Below, piece by piece: positions 1 to 8,286 of a DNA stretch of 44,743 nucleotides. The notes beneath the pieces are model-generated. The model did not search any database. It saw nothing but the letters and a program-made list of their open reading frames with translations, and was not told where the DNA came from. Positions within the stretch are counted from its first letter, which is position 1. Each line of letters opens with the position of its first letter. Origin of the DNA: Acidobacteriota bacterium (lineage in GTDB: Bacteria > Acidobacteriota > Blastocatellia > Pyrinomonadales > Pyrinomonadaceae); assembly GCA_029557535.1 (NCBI GenBank), contig JAKQII010000249.1, forward strand, positions 1-44,743. The letters run 5' to 3'. The position numbers and the translations under genes were made by a program.

Positions 1-236
1 AATTCGCGCGACATATCGTGCGCCGACTTGACCTGATTTCCGAACGGCGGGCGGCGGAGGACGTACTCGGGGCCGCCGAGACGAATGCAGTACGTCAGAT
101 TCGAGCTGCCGGCAGGGAACTGGGTGATCTCGAGCTCGTCAGCGGCGGCTCCGAGTTCGTTCCTCAGGAATTCGGCCAATGGTCCGACATCCAGTTCTTC
201 GCCTTTGCGGATCGATTGCGTGTCATCAAGTTTCAT
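1..236 (-). CDS. ACAD10/11-type phosphotransferase family protein (partial, 3' end outside window)
   Basis: Only the first 78 or so codons lie in the window; the gene runs off the left edge. The N-terminus reads [15 protein letters not shown], then [17 protein letters not shown] and AHDMSREF. These match the nucleotide-binding start of the APH-like kinase domain of human ACAD10/ACAD11 and bacterial LvaA-type kinases (glycine/serine loop, then the Y-V-L-R-(K/R) beta strand that carries the ATP-contacting basic residue). Known members of that group phosphorylate the hydroxyl of 4-hydroxyacyl-CoA; assigning that substrate here is inference. The ATG overlaps the stop of the DUF4177 gene (ATGA), so the two are translationally coupled. 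The divergent acyl-CoA dehydrogenase at 553-1740 is the expected partner. A general aminoglycoside-phosphotransferase-like kinase of other specificity is the alternative. Confidence 0.82.
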   Translation of the reverse strand, partial: MKLDDTQSIRKGEELDVGPLAEFLRNELGAAADELEITQFPAGSSNLTYCIRLGGPEYVLRRPPFGNQVKSAHDMSRE

Positions 237-445
237 TTCTCAAGAAGCGGTCGTTTGAAGAACAATATGAAAAGCACAGCCGGTGCGAAAACATCGCGCG
301 AAGGCGATTGGGAAACTGCGACAAGTTCCCAGCCGCGCGCACCGAACTGATTGATGAACTCATCGAGCTCAGGCAGTTCAAAGCCCGGGCCCGATACCAA
401 GGCCCAGGAAAATTTAACAGTTTTGTATTCCCATTGATCGGACAA
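233..445 (-). CDS. DUF4177 domain-containing small protein
   Basis: This is a 70-residue protein. It shows the DUF4177 pattern: an opening W-E-Y-K-T-V strand, an acidic helix ([13 protein letters not shown]) and the hallmark [13 protein letters not shown]4177 has no defined biochemical function. The only in-frame start is TTG at 445, because an in-frame TAA lies 30 bases upstream. A perfect TATAAT on the same strand at 472-477 would give a roughly 20-nt leader, which supports this start even though the ribosome binding site is weak. The end overlaps the downstream kinase start by four bases, so it may act with the kinase. A longer open frame at 226-486 in another phase has no family signature and is ignored. 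Confidence 0.72.
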   Translation of the reverse strand: MSDQWEYKTVKFSWALVSGPGFELPELDEFINQFGARGWELVAVSQSPSRDVFAPAVLFILFFKRPLLEK

Positions 446-471
446 TTGTTTTTCAGGACGGAAACAGCTCG

Positions 472-477
472 ATTATA
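472..477 (-). promoter_or_regulatory. Candidate -10 element for the DUF4177-kinase operon
   Basis: The minus strand reads TATAAT exactly, with the expected start of transcription about 20 bases before the TTG start codon at 445. I see no good TTGACA-like element at 16-18 bases spacing, so only the -10 element is supported. The site lies in the 107-bp divergent gap shared with the acyl-CoA dehydrogenase. Confidence 0.4.
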
Positions 478-552
478 CAGATTCAACTACCGAAATCACC
501 TGGTGTCATCGCGCCGCATTGAATCTCGCCGGATTCGGGAACAAAATGAACC

Positions 553-1740
553 ATGAACTTCGAATACTCGCCGCAATCGATCGAACTTCAGGAACGGCTC
601 GCCGCGTTCATGGACGAACACGTTTATCCCAACGAATCCGCCTATCACGACGAGATCGCTGCCGGCGATCGCTGGGCGACGCTTCGCTTGATCGAGGATC
701 TGAAGGTGAAAGCGCGCGAAGCGGGATTGTGGAATCTCTTCCTGCCCGAAGTTTCGGGATTGACGAACCTCGAATACGCGCCGCTGGCCGAGATCATGGG
801 CCGTGTCTTTTGGGCGTCCGAGGTCTTCAATTGTTCCGCACCCGATACGGGGAACATGGAAGTGATCGAACGCTACGGCACGCCGGAACAAAAAGAAACG
901 TGGCTGCGACCGCTGCTCGAGGGCCGGATCCGGTCGTGTTTCGCGATGACCGAACCCGAAGTCGCGTCCTCGGACGCGACGAACATCTGCGCGTCGATCA
1001 AGCGTGACGGCGATGAATATGTCGTCAACGGCCGGAAATGGTGGTCGACGGGTGCCGGCGACAGCCGCTGCAAGCTCGCGATCATCATGGGCAAGACCGA
1101 CCCGGACGCGCCGAAACATCTCCAGCAGTCGATGATCCTCGTGCCGATGGACGTGCCCGGCGTCAAGGTCGAGCGCAATCTGATCGTTTTCGGTTTCGAC
1201 GACGCGCCGAACGGTCACTCCGAGGTGACGTTCACCGATGTCCGTGTTCCGGCGTCGAATCTGATTTTGGGCGAGGGGCGCGGGTTCGAGATCGCGCAGG
1301 GAAGGCTCGGACCGGGACGCGTCCATCACTGCATGCGCCTGATCGGCGTCGCCGAGCGCGCGCTCGAGCTGATGTGCGCGCGGGCGAAGGCGCGAGTCGC
1401 GTTCGGAAAAACGCTCGCCGAACAGGGCGTTATCCGGCAATGGATCGCCGAGGCGCGCCTCGCGATCGACCAAGCGCGGCTGCTCGTTTTGAAAACGGCG
1501 TGGATGATGGACGCCGTCGGCAACAAGGCGGCGCGGCGCGAGATCGCGATGATCAAAGCGGCGGTTCCGTCGATGGCGATCAAGGTGATCGATCGCGCGA
1601 TCCAGGCGCACGGCGGCGCCGGGGTCTGCGAGGATTTTCCGCTGGCGAACTTCTGGATCACGGCGCGGATGCTGCGGATCGCCGACGGCCCGGACGAAGT
1701 TCACCTTGAATCGATCGCGAAAATGGAACTGAAGAAATGA
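553..1740 (+). CDS. Acyl-CoA dehydrogenase family protein, ACAD10/11-like
   Basis: The protein has 395 residues, the usual length for a stand-alone acyl-CoA dehydrogenase (FAD flavoprotein). Visible family motifs are [13 protein letters not shown], the FAD-binding [16 protein letters not shown] around residues 137-152, NGRKWWSTG, and near the C-terminus [15 protein letters not shown] followed by [10 protein letters not shown]. The A-D-G-P-D-E-V-H segment occupies the place where classical enzymes carry the catalytic Glu in Y-E-G-T; an Asp there is typical of the ACAD10/11 branch. In that branch the dehydrogenase fold acts on 4-phosphoacyl-CoA to release phosphate; that role here is inferred from the divergent kinase gene. 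The start ATG is preceded by only a weak purine stretch. The stop overlaps the next ATG (ATGA). Confidence 0.93.
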   Translation: MNFEYSPQSIELQERLAAFMDEHVYPNESAYHDEIAAGDRWATLRLIEDLKVKAREAGLWNLFLPEVSGLTNLEYAPLAEIMGRVFWASEVFNCSAPDTGNMEVIERYGTPEQKETWLRPLLEGRIRSCFAMTEPEVASSDATNICASIKRDGDEYVVNGRKWWSTGAGDSRCKLAIIMGKTDPDAPKHLQQSMILVPMDVPGVKVERNLIVFGFDDAPNGHSEVTFTDVRVPASNLILGEGRGFEIAQGRLGPGRVHHCMRLIGVAERALELMCARAKARVAFGKTLAEQGVIRQWIAEARLAIDQARLLVLKTAWMMDAVGNKAARREIAMIKAAVPSMAIKVIDRAIQAHGGAGVCEDFPLANFWITARMLRIADGPDEVHLESIAKMELKK

Positions 1741-2057
1741 AAGGGAGGGCCGGAAATCTGATCGAGTTTTTGTTCACGCCGATTCCGGTCGCGGTGACGA
1801 TCATCCATTGGCTGATCTTCGGTTTCGCATTTTTCGGTTCTGATCGCGCGGCCGACGCAAACGTTCCGAGCGACATTGTTCCAATGATGGTCGCTGCGAC
1901 GATCGCATGGCCGTTCATCGCAGAACTTCAGGGTTGGCTGGCCGAAGGGCTGGCGAGGTTGCTCTATTTTGCGTTGATCTCGCTTCAATGGCTGCTCATC
2001 GGAAAATTGATCGAATCGGTCGTCCGCCCTCGTTTTTGTAATCTCCGCAGGAATTAA
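1737..2057 (+). CDS. Small hydrophobic membrane protein of unknown function
   Basis: This 106-residue protein is coupled to the acyl-CoA dehydrogenase gene by an ATGA overlap. It shows three hydrophobic stretches: roughly residues 15-35 ([17 protein letters not shown]), 46-62 ([17 protein letters not shown]) and 72-90 ([17 protein letters not shown]). It ends with a basic tail ([10 protein letters not shown]). I recognise no family. It is probably an inner-membrane protein expressed with the dehydrogenase. Its coding nature rests on the overlap and the membrane-like composition. Confidence 0.55.
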   Translation: MKGRAGNLIEFLFTPIPVAVTIIHWLIFGFAFFGSDRAADANVPSDIVPMMVAATIAWPFIAELQGWLAEGLARLLYFALISLQWLLIGKLIESVVRPRFCNLRRN

Positions 2058-2080
2058 ATAGAATTTGATTTTTCAAAGCG

Positions 2081-2584
2081 ATGACAATGAACATTCGTCC
2101 GGCGCGTCCCGAAGACGCGGAACAGATCGCGGACATTTACAACTACTACATCCAAAACACACACCATACGTTCGAGACCGAGCCGCTCAGCCCGGATGAA
2201 ATGCAGATGCGCGTGGAGATGGTGACCCAGGATTTTCCTTTCCTGGTCGCGGAAGAATACGGCGCGATCCACGGTTACGCATACGCGACGCAGTTCCGAC
2301 TGCGGCAGGAGTTCGAGTTCACGGCCGAGGTCGCGATCTATGTTCACAACGAGGCAAAGCAAAAGGGGATCGGCACGGCGCTCTACTCCCAACTTTTTGA
2401 TCTGCTTGCCGAAACCGACATTCACGCGATCGTCGCGGGTATCGCGTTTCCGAACGATGCGAGCATTCACTTCCACGAGAAACTCGGATTCGAGAAAGCC
2501 GCTCACTTTCGCGAGGTCGGCTACAAGCTCGGCCGCTGGGTTGACGTCGGTTACTGGGAATTGCTCAACCGCATAAACGATTGA
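2081..2584 (+). CDS. GNAT family N-acetyltransferase (phosphinothricin/arsinothricin acetyltransferase-like)
   Basis: The 167-residue protein has a full GNAT fold signature. It opens with IRPARPEDAEQIADIYNYYI, followed by the THHTFETEPLS segment typical of the Pat/Bar/ArsN branch. The acetyl-CoA-binding motif A is near residues 98-108 (Q-K-G-I-G-T-A-L, the R/Q-x-x-G-x-G/A pattern). Motif B reads FPNDASIHFHEKLGFEKAAHFREVGYKLGRW. Known members acetylate phosphinothricin, methionine sulfoximine or arsinothricin; the substrate cannot be set from sequence. Two in-frame ATGs lie two codons apart (2081 and 2087). A hairpin terminator follows about 80 bases downstream. Confidence 0.9.
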   Translation: MTMNIRPARPEDAEQIADIYNYYIQNTHHTFETEPLSPDEMQMRVEMVTQDFPFLVAEEYGAIHGYAYATQFRLRQEFEFTAEVAIYVHNEAKQKGIGTALYSQLFDLLAETDIHAIVAGIAFPNDASIHFHEKLGFEKAAHFREVGYKLGRWVDVGYWELLNRIND

Positions 2585-2661
2585 TCCGTTAAGCATATTT
2601 TCGCCATCGCGCTTTTCCGGCATTCGCTTCCAATTCGAAACCCGCCAATTATCGTCACTGT

Positions 2662-2693
2662 AAAAGCCCGATTCCATTGCGGATCGGGCTTTT
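2662..2693 (+). terminator. Rho-independent terminator after the GNAT gene
   Basis: An 11-bp perfect stem (AAAAGCCCGAT paired with ATCGGGCTTTT) encloses a 10-nt loop and ends in its own T run. It closes the 553-2584 transcription unit. The arms are A-rich on one side and T-rich on the other, so it could work in both directions. Confidence 0.8.
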
Positions 2694-2769
2694 CTACTCA
2701 TTCTGACCGAAATTCGGTCAACGTGCCGGAGTCAATCTGTCAAAAAGCGTTAAACAATGTAAATAATTG

Positions 2770-2798
2770 TTGACAATAATTTGTAAGTCCTGTAGTTT
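2770..2798 (+). promoter_or_regulatory. Sigma70-like promoter of the pilMNOPQ operon
   Basis: A perfect TTGACA at 2770-2775 is followed by a 17-base spacer and TAGTTT at 2793-2798. It lies in an AT-rich patch (2750-2800) that contrasts with the surrounding GC-rich DNA. Transcription would begin near 2805, leaving about 284 nt of untranslated leader before pilM. A 15-nt palindrome (GACCGAA-A-TTCGGTC, 2704-2718) lies 50 bases upstream and could be an operator. Confidence 0.6.
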
Positions 2799-2804
2799 TG
2801 AAAT

Positions 2805-3088
2805 GTATCGACCAACCATAAGGTCGAGTCCTATCGCCACCTTAGAGCAAAAATTCGAGTGAGAGCGGTTTTGAGTCCATCGAAATCGAGTCCACAGATC
2901 AAGGATGAAAAAACGATACAGGTGTTTTGGCCCTTCCGTCAGTTAAGACCTACCCGAATTGTCCCGTCTTTGCTGTTAGTCCTGCAAGGTGGCAAATGGT
3001 TCCGCTAGAAAGCTAAACGCCTGGGTCGTTTTTGTCCCCAAAAATTCCAAATATGTGTGCCGCGTGAGCGGCTCGAGGAGTAGAGAGA
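2805..3088 (+). other. Long 5' leader of pilM, candidate structured regulatory RNA
   Basis: About 284 nt lie between the predicted transcription start and the pilM start codon, with no open reading frame I can support. The second half carries stretches that look like RNA elements rather than coding DNA: GCAAGGTGGCAAATGG around 2986-3001, CCGCTAGAAAGCTAAACGCC around 3002-3021, and a GCCGC-GTGA-GCGGC hairpin with a GNRA-type loop at 3059-3072. That hairpin ends only two bases before the GAGGAG ribosome binding site (3075-3080). I could not match the leader to a riboswitch class I know. Confidence 0.4.
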
Positions 3089-4150
3089 ATGCTATTCGGT
3101 AAGAAGAAAGGCGTTGCCGGTTTGGATGTCGGTTCAAGCTCCGTCAAGGTCGTCGAGCTCGACGGAAAGCTGAGCAACCTGAGTCTCGTCGGTCTCGGAT
3201 TCGAGAACCTTCCGGACGACTCGATCGTCGACGGGCAGATCATGGAAATGAACGCCGTCAGCGAGACGATCCAGGACGTCTGCCGCAATCATCAGATCAA
3301 CGCACCGAACGTCGTGACGGGAGTCAGCGGACATTCGGTCATCGTCAAGAATATCGTTCTTCCGCCGATGAGCCGTGACGAGCTCGAGGAATCGATCGAC
3401 TGGCACGCCGAGGAACATATCCCGTTCGACCTTTCGGACGTCAGCCTCGATTATCACATCACCGACCAGAACACCAACGCGACGAGCGTTGTCATTGCTG
3501 CCTGCAAACGCGAACGCATCGACAGTCTGAAGCAGGCCGTCCAGCTCGCCGGCAAGGCGCCCGTGGTCATCGATATCGATACGTTCGCCCTTCAGAACTG
3601 CTACGAGATCAACTATCAGCCGGATGCCTCGCAGGTCGTGGCGCTGCTGAACATCGGTGCTTCGACGATGAACGTCAATATCGTTCAGGGCATAAATTCG
3701 GTTTTCACCCGCGACATCACCGTCGGTGGCAGCCAGTTCACCGACATTCTCCAGCGCAACCTCGGACTCAGCTATCAGCAGGCCGAAGCGATCAAACGCG
3801 GTGTTTCCGAGGCCAAGGCCGAAATGGACGAGAAGGCGATCGAACCGCTGATGAACAACGTGACCGAAATGGTCGCGATGGAGATCCAGAAAACATTCGA
3901 TTTTTACCGCGCGACGGCGGAGGATTCCGGCGTCCAGGTGCAGAAGATCCTGATCAGCGGCGGCGGATCGAAACTCGCCGGCCTCGCCGAGGATATTTCA
4001 CGGAAACTTGAACTTCCGGTCGAGGTTCTCGATCCGTTCCGTCAGATCAAGGTCGATACCCGTAAATTTGACCCCGATTACTTGAGTGAGATCATGCCCG
4101 AGATGGCAGTCGCCGTCGGATTGGCCGTGAGGGGAGTTGAACTAAGATGA
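3089..4150 (+). CDS. pilM: Type IV pilus assembly protein PilM
   Basis: The 353-residue PilM is a cytoplasmic actin/FtsA-like ATPase. It binds the cytoplasmic tail of PilN and anchors the pilus alignment complex. The first nucleotide-binding loop is GLDVGSSSVKVVEL at residues 11-24. The second phosphate loop is LNIGASTMNVNIV near residues 187-199, followed by TRDITVGGSQFTDIL. The adenosine motif ISGGGSKLAGLAEDI is at about residues 289-303. The length is normal for the family. The ATG has a strong GAGGAG site nine bases upstream. The stop overlaps the pilN start (ATGA). It is the first gene of the pilMNOPQ operon. Confidence 0.97.
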   Translation: MLFGKKKGVAGLDVGSSSVKVVELDGKLSNLSLVGLGFENLPDDSIVDGQIMEMNAVSETIQDVCRNHQINAPNVVTGVSGHSVIVKNIVLPPMSRDELEESIDWHAEEHIPFDLSDVSLDYHITDQNTNATSVVIAACKRERIDSLKQAVQLAGKAPVVIDIDTFALQNCYEINYQPDASQVVALLNIGASTMNVNIVQGINSVFTRDITVGGSQFTDILQRNLGLSYQQAEAIKRGVSEAKAEMDEKAIEPLMNNVTEMVAMEIQKTFDFYRATAEDSGVQVQKILISGGGSKLAGLAEDISRKLELPVEVLDPFRQIKVDTRKFDPDYLSEIMPEMAVAVGLAVRGVELR

Positions 4151-4866
4151 TTAGAGTAAACCTGTTAAATTCAGTAACCGAAAGACATAGCGGTGCGGCT
4201 GCGGCCGTCGAACGCAAAGTCGGAAGTCCTGTTTCCCGGCTTCTCCTCATGTCCATCGCCGTCGTCTTTCTGACGATCGCGCTGATCGGATGGGACGTCA
4301 TCAGCACTCAGATGGCCAAGGCGGACGCCCAGTCTCGGCTCGAAGAACAGCAGCGGATCGCGACTGAGCTCGAAGCTGTGATGAAAGAGCAGAAAGAGCT
4401 CGAAGCGAAGATCTCGCTGATCGACGCCCGCATCACGGCCATCAAGAAACTGCGCGATGAGCAGTCCGGCCCGAGCGCCGTTCTCGAAGCCCTGCGCGAG
4501 CGCATTTCGATGGTCTCCGGTCTTTATCTCGACACCGTCGAACAGAAGGGTGACCAACTCGAGATCAAGGGAACCTCGAACGACGAGACGGCACCGACGC
4601 GATTCGGCCAGAGCCTCGAATTCTCGGGAGGTCTTTTCTCGAACCTCGGGATCGAGACGACCCGCAGGGAAGAGACGGCTCCGGGCGCAACGCCCGCGGC
4701 GACAAATTCGCCCGACGCACCGAAGGTGGTCTCGTTCGACTTCGTGATCCGCTGCGCGTATTCGCCGAAGGCCGCGCAGGGAACGAATCCGACGACGGCC
4801 GCGGCCCAGCCCGGACCGGCCGGTCCGCAGGCCAATCCGACTCCGCAGCAAGTCGCGAAGAATTAA
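4147..4866 (+). CDS. pilN: Type IV pilus assembly protein PilN
   Basis: The 239-residue PilN is a bitopic inner-membrane protein. It starts with the conserved cytoplasmic tail M-I-R-V-N-L-L-N, the known PilM-docking motif. One transmembrane helix follows (about residues 31-55, RLLLMSIAVVFLTIALIGWDVI). Next come a periplasmic coiled coil (about 58-105, rich in E, K and L) and a ferredoxin-like domain that contains LYLDTVEQKGDQLEIKGTS. The end is a low-complexity Ala/Pro/Gln tail. It pairs with PilO to link PilM to PilP and PilQ. Translation is coupled to pilM. Confidence 0.94.
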   Translation: MIRVNLLNSVTERHSGAAAAVERKVGSPVSRLLLMSIAVVFLTIALIGWDVISTQMAKADAQSRLEEQQRIATELEAVMKEQKELEAKISLIDARITAIKKLRDEQSGPSAVLEALRERISMVSGLYLDTVEQKGDQLEIKGTSNDETAPTRFGQSLEFSGGLFSNLGIETTRREETAPGATPAATNSPDAPKVVSFDFVIRCAYSPKAAQGTNPTTAAAQPGPAGPQANPTPQQVAKN

Positions 4867-4921
4867 CGACTCAATGAAGTCTTGAATCGGTTGAAAAACA
4901 CCAGAGAAGAAGGAAACCGAG

Positions 4922-5587
4922 ATGTTAGATAAATTCAAAGCCCTTTCGTGGTACTTACAGTTAATCGTGCTGGTCGCCATCGGCGCTCTGCTTTACCTTG
5001 CCGTCTGGTATTCAGTGACAAGCGGCACGCGTACGGAGATCCAGGCCCTCGAGGATCAGGTCGCGCAGAAAACGTCCCAGAACGAGACGGCACGCGTCGC
5101 GACGCAGCGGATCAACGAGTTCCGTTCGGTCTACGCGAGCAAAACGCAGGAATACGACGAACTCAAGGTCCTATTGCCCGAACAACGCGAGATCACAAAC
5201 GTTCTGCAAGGACTTCAGGATACCGCCAGCGAAAGCCGGCTCGTCATGATGCGCTTCAATCCGCGTGAAGACACCTCCAAGGACGGAGTGATGGCCAAGC
5301 CGGTCGAAGTCGAGGTGGACAGCAACTTCGCCAATCTCAGGGTGTTCTACGAAAAGATGGCCAAGCTTCAGCGGATCGTCTCGATCAGCGACTTCAAGCT
5401 TACGAGCCTACCGGCACAATCGGGCAACCGCACGCTTCACTCGCGGTTTCTTCTGACGGCCTACTATGCCTCGCCCGAGGATCTGTCGCCGAAACCGGCC
5501 GCGCCCCAGAAGCCAGGTGCGCCGAACGCCCAGCCGAACGGTCAGCCTAATCCGCAGCAGCCCGCACCGCAACAACCCGCCAAGTGA
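4922..5587 (+). CDS. pilO: Type IV pilus assembly protein PilO
   Basis: The 221-residue PilO is an inner-membrane protein that heterodimerises with PilN. A short cytoplasmic segment is followed by a transmembrane helix (about residues 11-32, LQLIVLVAIGALLYLAVWYSV), a coiled coil (about 38-85) and the PilO periplasmic domain. That domain shows LLPEQREITNVLQGLQDTA near 83-101 and VEVEVDSNFANLRVFYEKMAKLQRIV near 125-150. The C-terminus is a Pro/Gln/Ala-rich extension ending QQPAPQQPAK. The start has an AAGGA site. The gap from pilN is 55 bases. Confidence 0.94.
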   Translation: MLDKFKALSWYLQLIVLVAIGALLYLAVWYSVTSGTRTEIQALEDQVAQKTSQNETARVATQRINEFRSVYASKTQEYDELKVLLPEQREITNVLQGLQDTASESRLVMMRFNPREDTSKDGVMAKPVEVEVDSNFANLRVFYEKMAKLQRIVSISDFKLTSLPAQSGNRTLHSRFLLTAYYASPEDLSPKPAAPQKPGAPNAQPNGQPNPQQPAPQQPAK

Positions 5588-5628
5588 CCGTGGGTCCACC
5601 GATGAATTACTTGAAGAGAGACAATGTC

Positions 5629-6423
5629 ATGAGAAACAAATCTATCGTCAAACGTTACCTTTGGACCGGATTCGCGTTGGCCGGGATCATGCTGATCGCC
5701 GGGAGTCTCGTCGAGATCAACGCCCAGTGCAACGGAGACCCGTTCTGCACCCCGAGCTGGCGCCAGAAGAACCAGCCGAAGCCCAGCAACGGCAAGACGC
5801 CGACGACGAAGCAGGCACCGCAAGGTCCGGTTCCGGTCGCAGCGCCGCCGATCGAGCAGCGCATCGCCTACTTCAAGCAGCAGCGCGAGTATGCGGTGGC
5901 GAACAACCTGCCCCTGCCGAAAGTCACCAGCGTTCTGACGCTCGAAGAAATGGCGATCACCGGCATCTTCAAGACGCCGCGCGGGTACGCCGCGATGGTC
6001 GAGGCGACGCCGATCAAGCTCTCCTACACGATCTATCCGGGCGAGAAATTCTTTGATGGCCAACTCGTCGCGATCGAGGACAACCGGGTCGTTTTCAGAC
6101 GTGTCACGAAGATGAGCAACAACAAGTTCATCACCGCCGTCGAGAACAAGTCGCTCCGCGAATACTCGGTCCAGCAGGAGGTTCAGGGGACGACCCCGAC
6201 GCAGAGCACTCCGCAGCAGCAGTCGGGCCAGACCGAGGTCGCGAACAACCAGACCACGACTCAGCAGCCAGCCGAGTCGAAGCCCAACGAGAAGCCCGCG
6301 ACGCCGGCGGTGATCATATCGCCCGTCGACGAAATGAATCGTCAGACCGAAGAAAAGCCCAAGGATTCGGTCAAGGACAAGAAAAGTTCGAAGAAGCCGG
6401 TAAAGACGGCAAAGAAGTCCTAA
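5629..6423 (+). CDS. pilP: PilP-like periplasmic pilus assembly protein
   Basis: The position between pilO and pilQ and the domain plan identify PilP, the periplasmic adaptor between PilNO and the PilQ secretin. I start at ATG 5629 (264 residues), which has GAAGAGAG about eight bases upstream; upstream GTG 5584 and ATG 5602 are alternatives. A signal sequence spans about residues 8-32 and ends EINAQC. The Cys lacks a proper lipobox, so a lipoprotein is not supported. A Pro/Lys-rich linker leads to the PilP beta domain at about residues 85-170 (LTLEEMAITGIFKTPRGYAAMV, TIYPGEKFFDGQLVAIEDN, VVFRRVT). The C-terminal 80 residues are low-complexity Gln/Thr/Pro then Lys-rich, longer than in model PilP. 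Confidence 0.85.
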   Translation: MRNKSIVKRYLWTGFALAGIMLIAGSLVEINAQCNGDPFCTPSWRQKNQPKPSNGKTPTTKQAPQGPVPVAAPPIEQRIAYFKQQREYAVANNLPLPKVTSVLTLEEMAITGIFKTPRGYAAMVEATPIKLSYTIYPGEKFFDGQLVAIEDNRVVFRRVTKMSNNKFITAVENKSLREYSVQQEVQGTTPTQSTPQQQSGQTEVANNQTTTQQPAESKPNEKPATPAVIISPVDEMNRQTEEKPKDSVKDKKSSKKPVKTAKKS

Positions 6424-6532
6424 CATTCGAAGAGTCTTTTACGGGTCCGGCGCCATCGTTCGGGACCCGATCTCCACTGAAAATGTAAAATCCGCGGTCT
6501 CCGGTTAACGAGGCCAATTTTGGGAGGAAGCA

Positions 6533-8164
6533 ATGAATTTTCTTCAGAAAACCAGCGACGGCTGCCGCAAGGCGATCTTCGCAATGATCTTGGTCAGTTC
6601 CTTTGCCGTCGCGGCCAATGCCCAACGCGATTGCAAAACGTATGGCTGCGCCGGTTTCGTCGGCGAGCCGATCAACCTGAAAGTCGTCAATGCCGACATT
6701 CGGGACATCCTCAACTACATCACCGAGCAGTACGGCATCAACTTTGTCATCGACAACTCGGTCAAACAGGTTCCGGTAACCGTCAACGTGAACGAAGTTC
6801 CGTGGAACGTCGCGCTCGACTCGGTGCTCCAGTCGCAGGATCTTTCGGTCCAGGTCAACGGTCCGATCCTTCGTGTCGCCGAAGCCAAGAAACTCAATGA
6901 GGAGTACGAGGTCGCCCGCAAGAACAACGAGGGCAAACTCGACAACTCGCCGCTTTACACCGAATTTATCCGGCTCAACTACGCAAACGCGGGCGGAAGC
7001 CAGCAAACCGGTTTCACGACCGGTACGTCCGGCGGCGGCGCCGGCGGCGGGGCCGACCAGGGCATCCTGGGCGTCGTCAAGAAGCGCATTTCGCGCCGCG
7101 GCGCGGTCGAGGTCGATTCGCGCAGCAATACGCTGATCGTCACCGACGTCCGCGAGAACATCGACGCGATCCGTCAGCTGGTGTTCCTTCTCGACCAGCC
7201 CGAACCGCAGGTCGAGATCGAAGCCCGCATCGTCATCGCTTCGCGCAACTTCAGTCGCGACCTCGGTATCCAACTCTCCGGCATGGTGCTCGGAAAGAAC
7301 GGTCGTGCAGCCGGCGGCGGAACGCTGCCGTATCCACAGCAACAGCAAGGCACCGGCGGTTCAGGCGGTAGCGGCGGCAACCAGTCGTCGAACCCGCTTC
7401 CGATCCCGATCAACCAGGATCCGAACAACAACTTGGCTTCCCAGATCGCGAACACCGTCATCGGTCTTACGACGGGCGTCTTCGGAACGGCTCAGATCAA
7501 CTTGCTGCTTACTGCCGGTGAACAGAAAGGTCAGGCGAAGATCGTTGCCACGCCGCGTGTGACGACTCTCAACAAGCAGAAAGCCCAGATCGAGAGCGGT
7601 ACCCAAATCCCGGTCGTGACGACGCAGAATAGCGGAAACAACTCAGGCGGCGTGGTTTTCACGACGACATTCGTCTCCGTCCCGCTGCGGCTTGAGGTGA
7701 TTCCGCAGGTAACGGACGCGGGTACCGTGGTCCTCGATGTCGTCGCGGAAAACAGCTCGATCAACTCCGCCGTTGCGGTCGGCGGTACACCGGCGATCAA
7801 CACGCAACGCATGCAGACGAAGGTCACGGTTCCGGACGGCGGCACGACCGTTGTTGGCGGTGCGTTGCTCGATTCCGAAAGCGACGACACCTTCCGCACT
7901 CCGGGTCTGTCACGAATTCCGCTTCTCGGAAACCTCTTCAAGCGCAAGGCTGTCGGCCGCACGACGAACGAGATCCTGTTCTTCATCACGCCGCGTATCC
8001 AAAGCCAGGCGAAGCCGGACACTCAGCGTCCGACGACGATCCTTCAGCCGGTTCCGCTCGGAAATCCGCAGTCGAACTCGACGAAGGAAGAGCCGACGAC
8101 CAGCGTTCAGCCGAACCCGGTACAAATGCCGGTCAAACCGGTCGAATCGAATCCGAAACCGTAA
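6533..8164 (+). CDS. pilQ: Type IV pilus secretin PilQ
   Basis: The 543-residue protein forms the outer-membrane channel through which the pilus exits. A signal peptide covers about residues 1-32 (ending ANA). An STN domain follows (about 45-115, LKVVNADIRDILNYITEQYGI). An N1/secretin_N region lies around 140-225, with a Gly-rich break and VDSRSNTLIVTDVRENIDAI. The secretin beta domain (about 225-490) carries VEIEARIVIASRNFSRDLGI, the gate region and the C-terminal signature VVGGALLD, PLLGNLFKR and LFFITPRI. The AMIN domains of many PilQ proteins are missing, so it is a short secretin. A Pro/Asn-rich tail follows. It is the last gene of the operon, with a perfect terminator about 120 bases downstream. 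Confidence 0.96.
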   Translation: MNFLQKTSDGCRKAIFAMILVSSFAVAANAQRDCKTYGCAGFVGEPINLKVVNADIRDILNYITEQYGINFVIDNSVKQVPVTVNVNEVPWNVALDSVLQSQDLSVQVNGPILRVAEAKKLNEEYEVARKNNEGKLDNSPLYTEFIRLNYANAGGSQQTGFTTGTSGGGAGGGADQGILGVVKKRISRRGAVEVDSRSNTLIVTDVRENIDAIRQLVFLLDQPEPQVEIEARIVIASRNFSRDLGIQLSGMVLGKNGRAAGGGTLPYPQQQQGTGGSGGSGGNQSSNPLPIPINQDPNNNLASQIANTVIGLTTGVFGTAQINLLLTAGEQKGQAKIVATPRVTTLNKQKAQIESGTQIPVVTTQNSGNNSGGVVFTTTFVSVPLRLEVIPQVTDAGTVVLDVVAENSSINSAVAVGGTPAINTQRMQTKVTVPDGGTTVVGGALLDSESDDTFRTPGLSRIPLLGNLFKRKAVGRTTNEILFFITPRIQSQAKPDTQRPTTILQPVPLGNPQSNSTKEEPTTSVQPNPVQMPVKPVESNPKP

Positions 8165-8286
8165 CGGATCGGATCCGGCAATCGCGGCGGTGACACCGTC
8201 CGGCGAACCGTCGCGTTGCTAAACGTACCTCGGCGTATCCGAGAAGCACCCATCCGGTGTTGAAAATCGCATAGGTTCCTTCCTCT

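Noticed and set aside
496-1704. 402-codon open frame on the minus strand
   Set aside because: It lies antisense to the clearly recognised acyl-CoA dehydrogenase and is rich in Arg/Asp/His, as expected of a shadow frame in GC-rich DNA.
2805-3088. GEMM-type cyclic-di-GMP riboswitch
   Set aside because: The GCAAA and CTAAAC fragments recall it, but I could not align the full core helices and ligand-contact bases; it is left as an unclassified leader.
5584-5628. Longer PilP starting at GTG 5584
   Set aside because: It would overlap the pilO stop and lacks a ribosome site, while ATG 5629 has a good site and gives a normal signal sequence.
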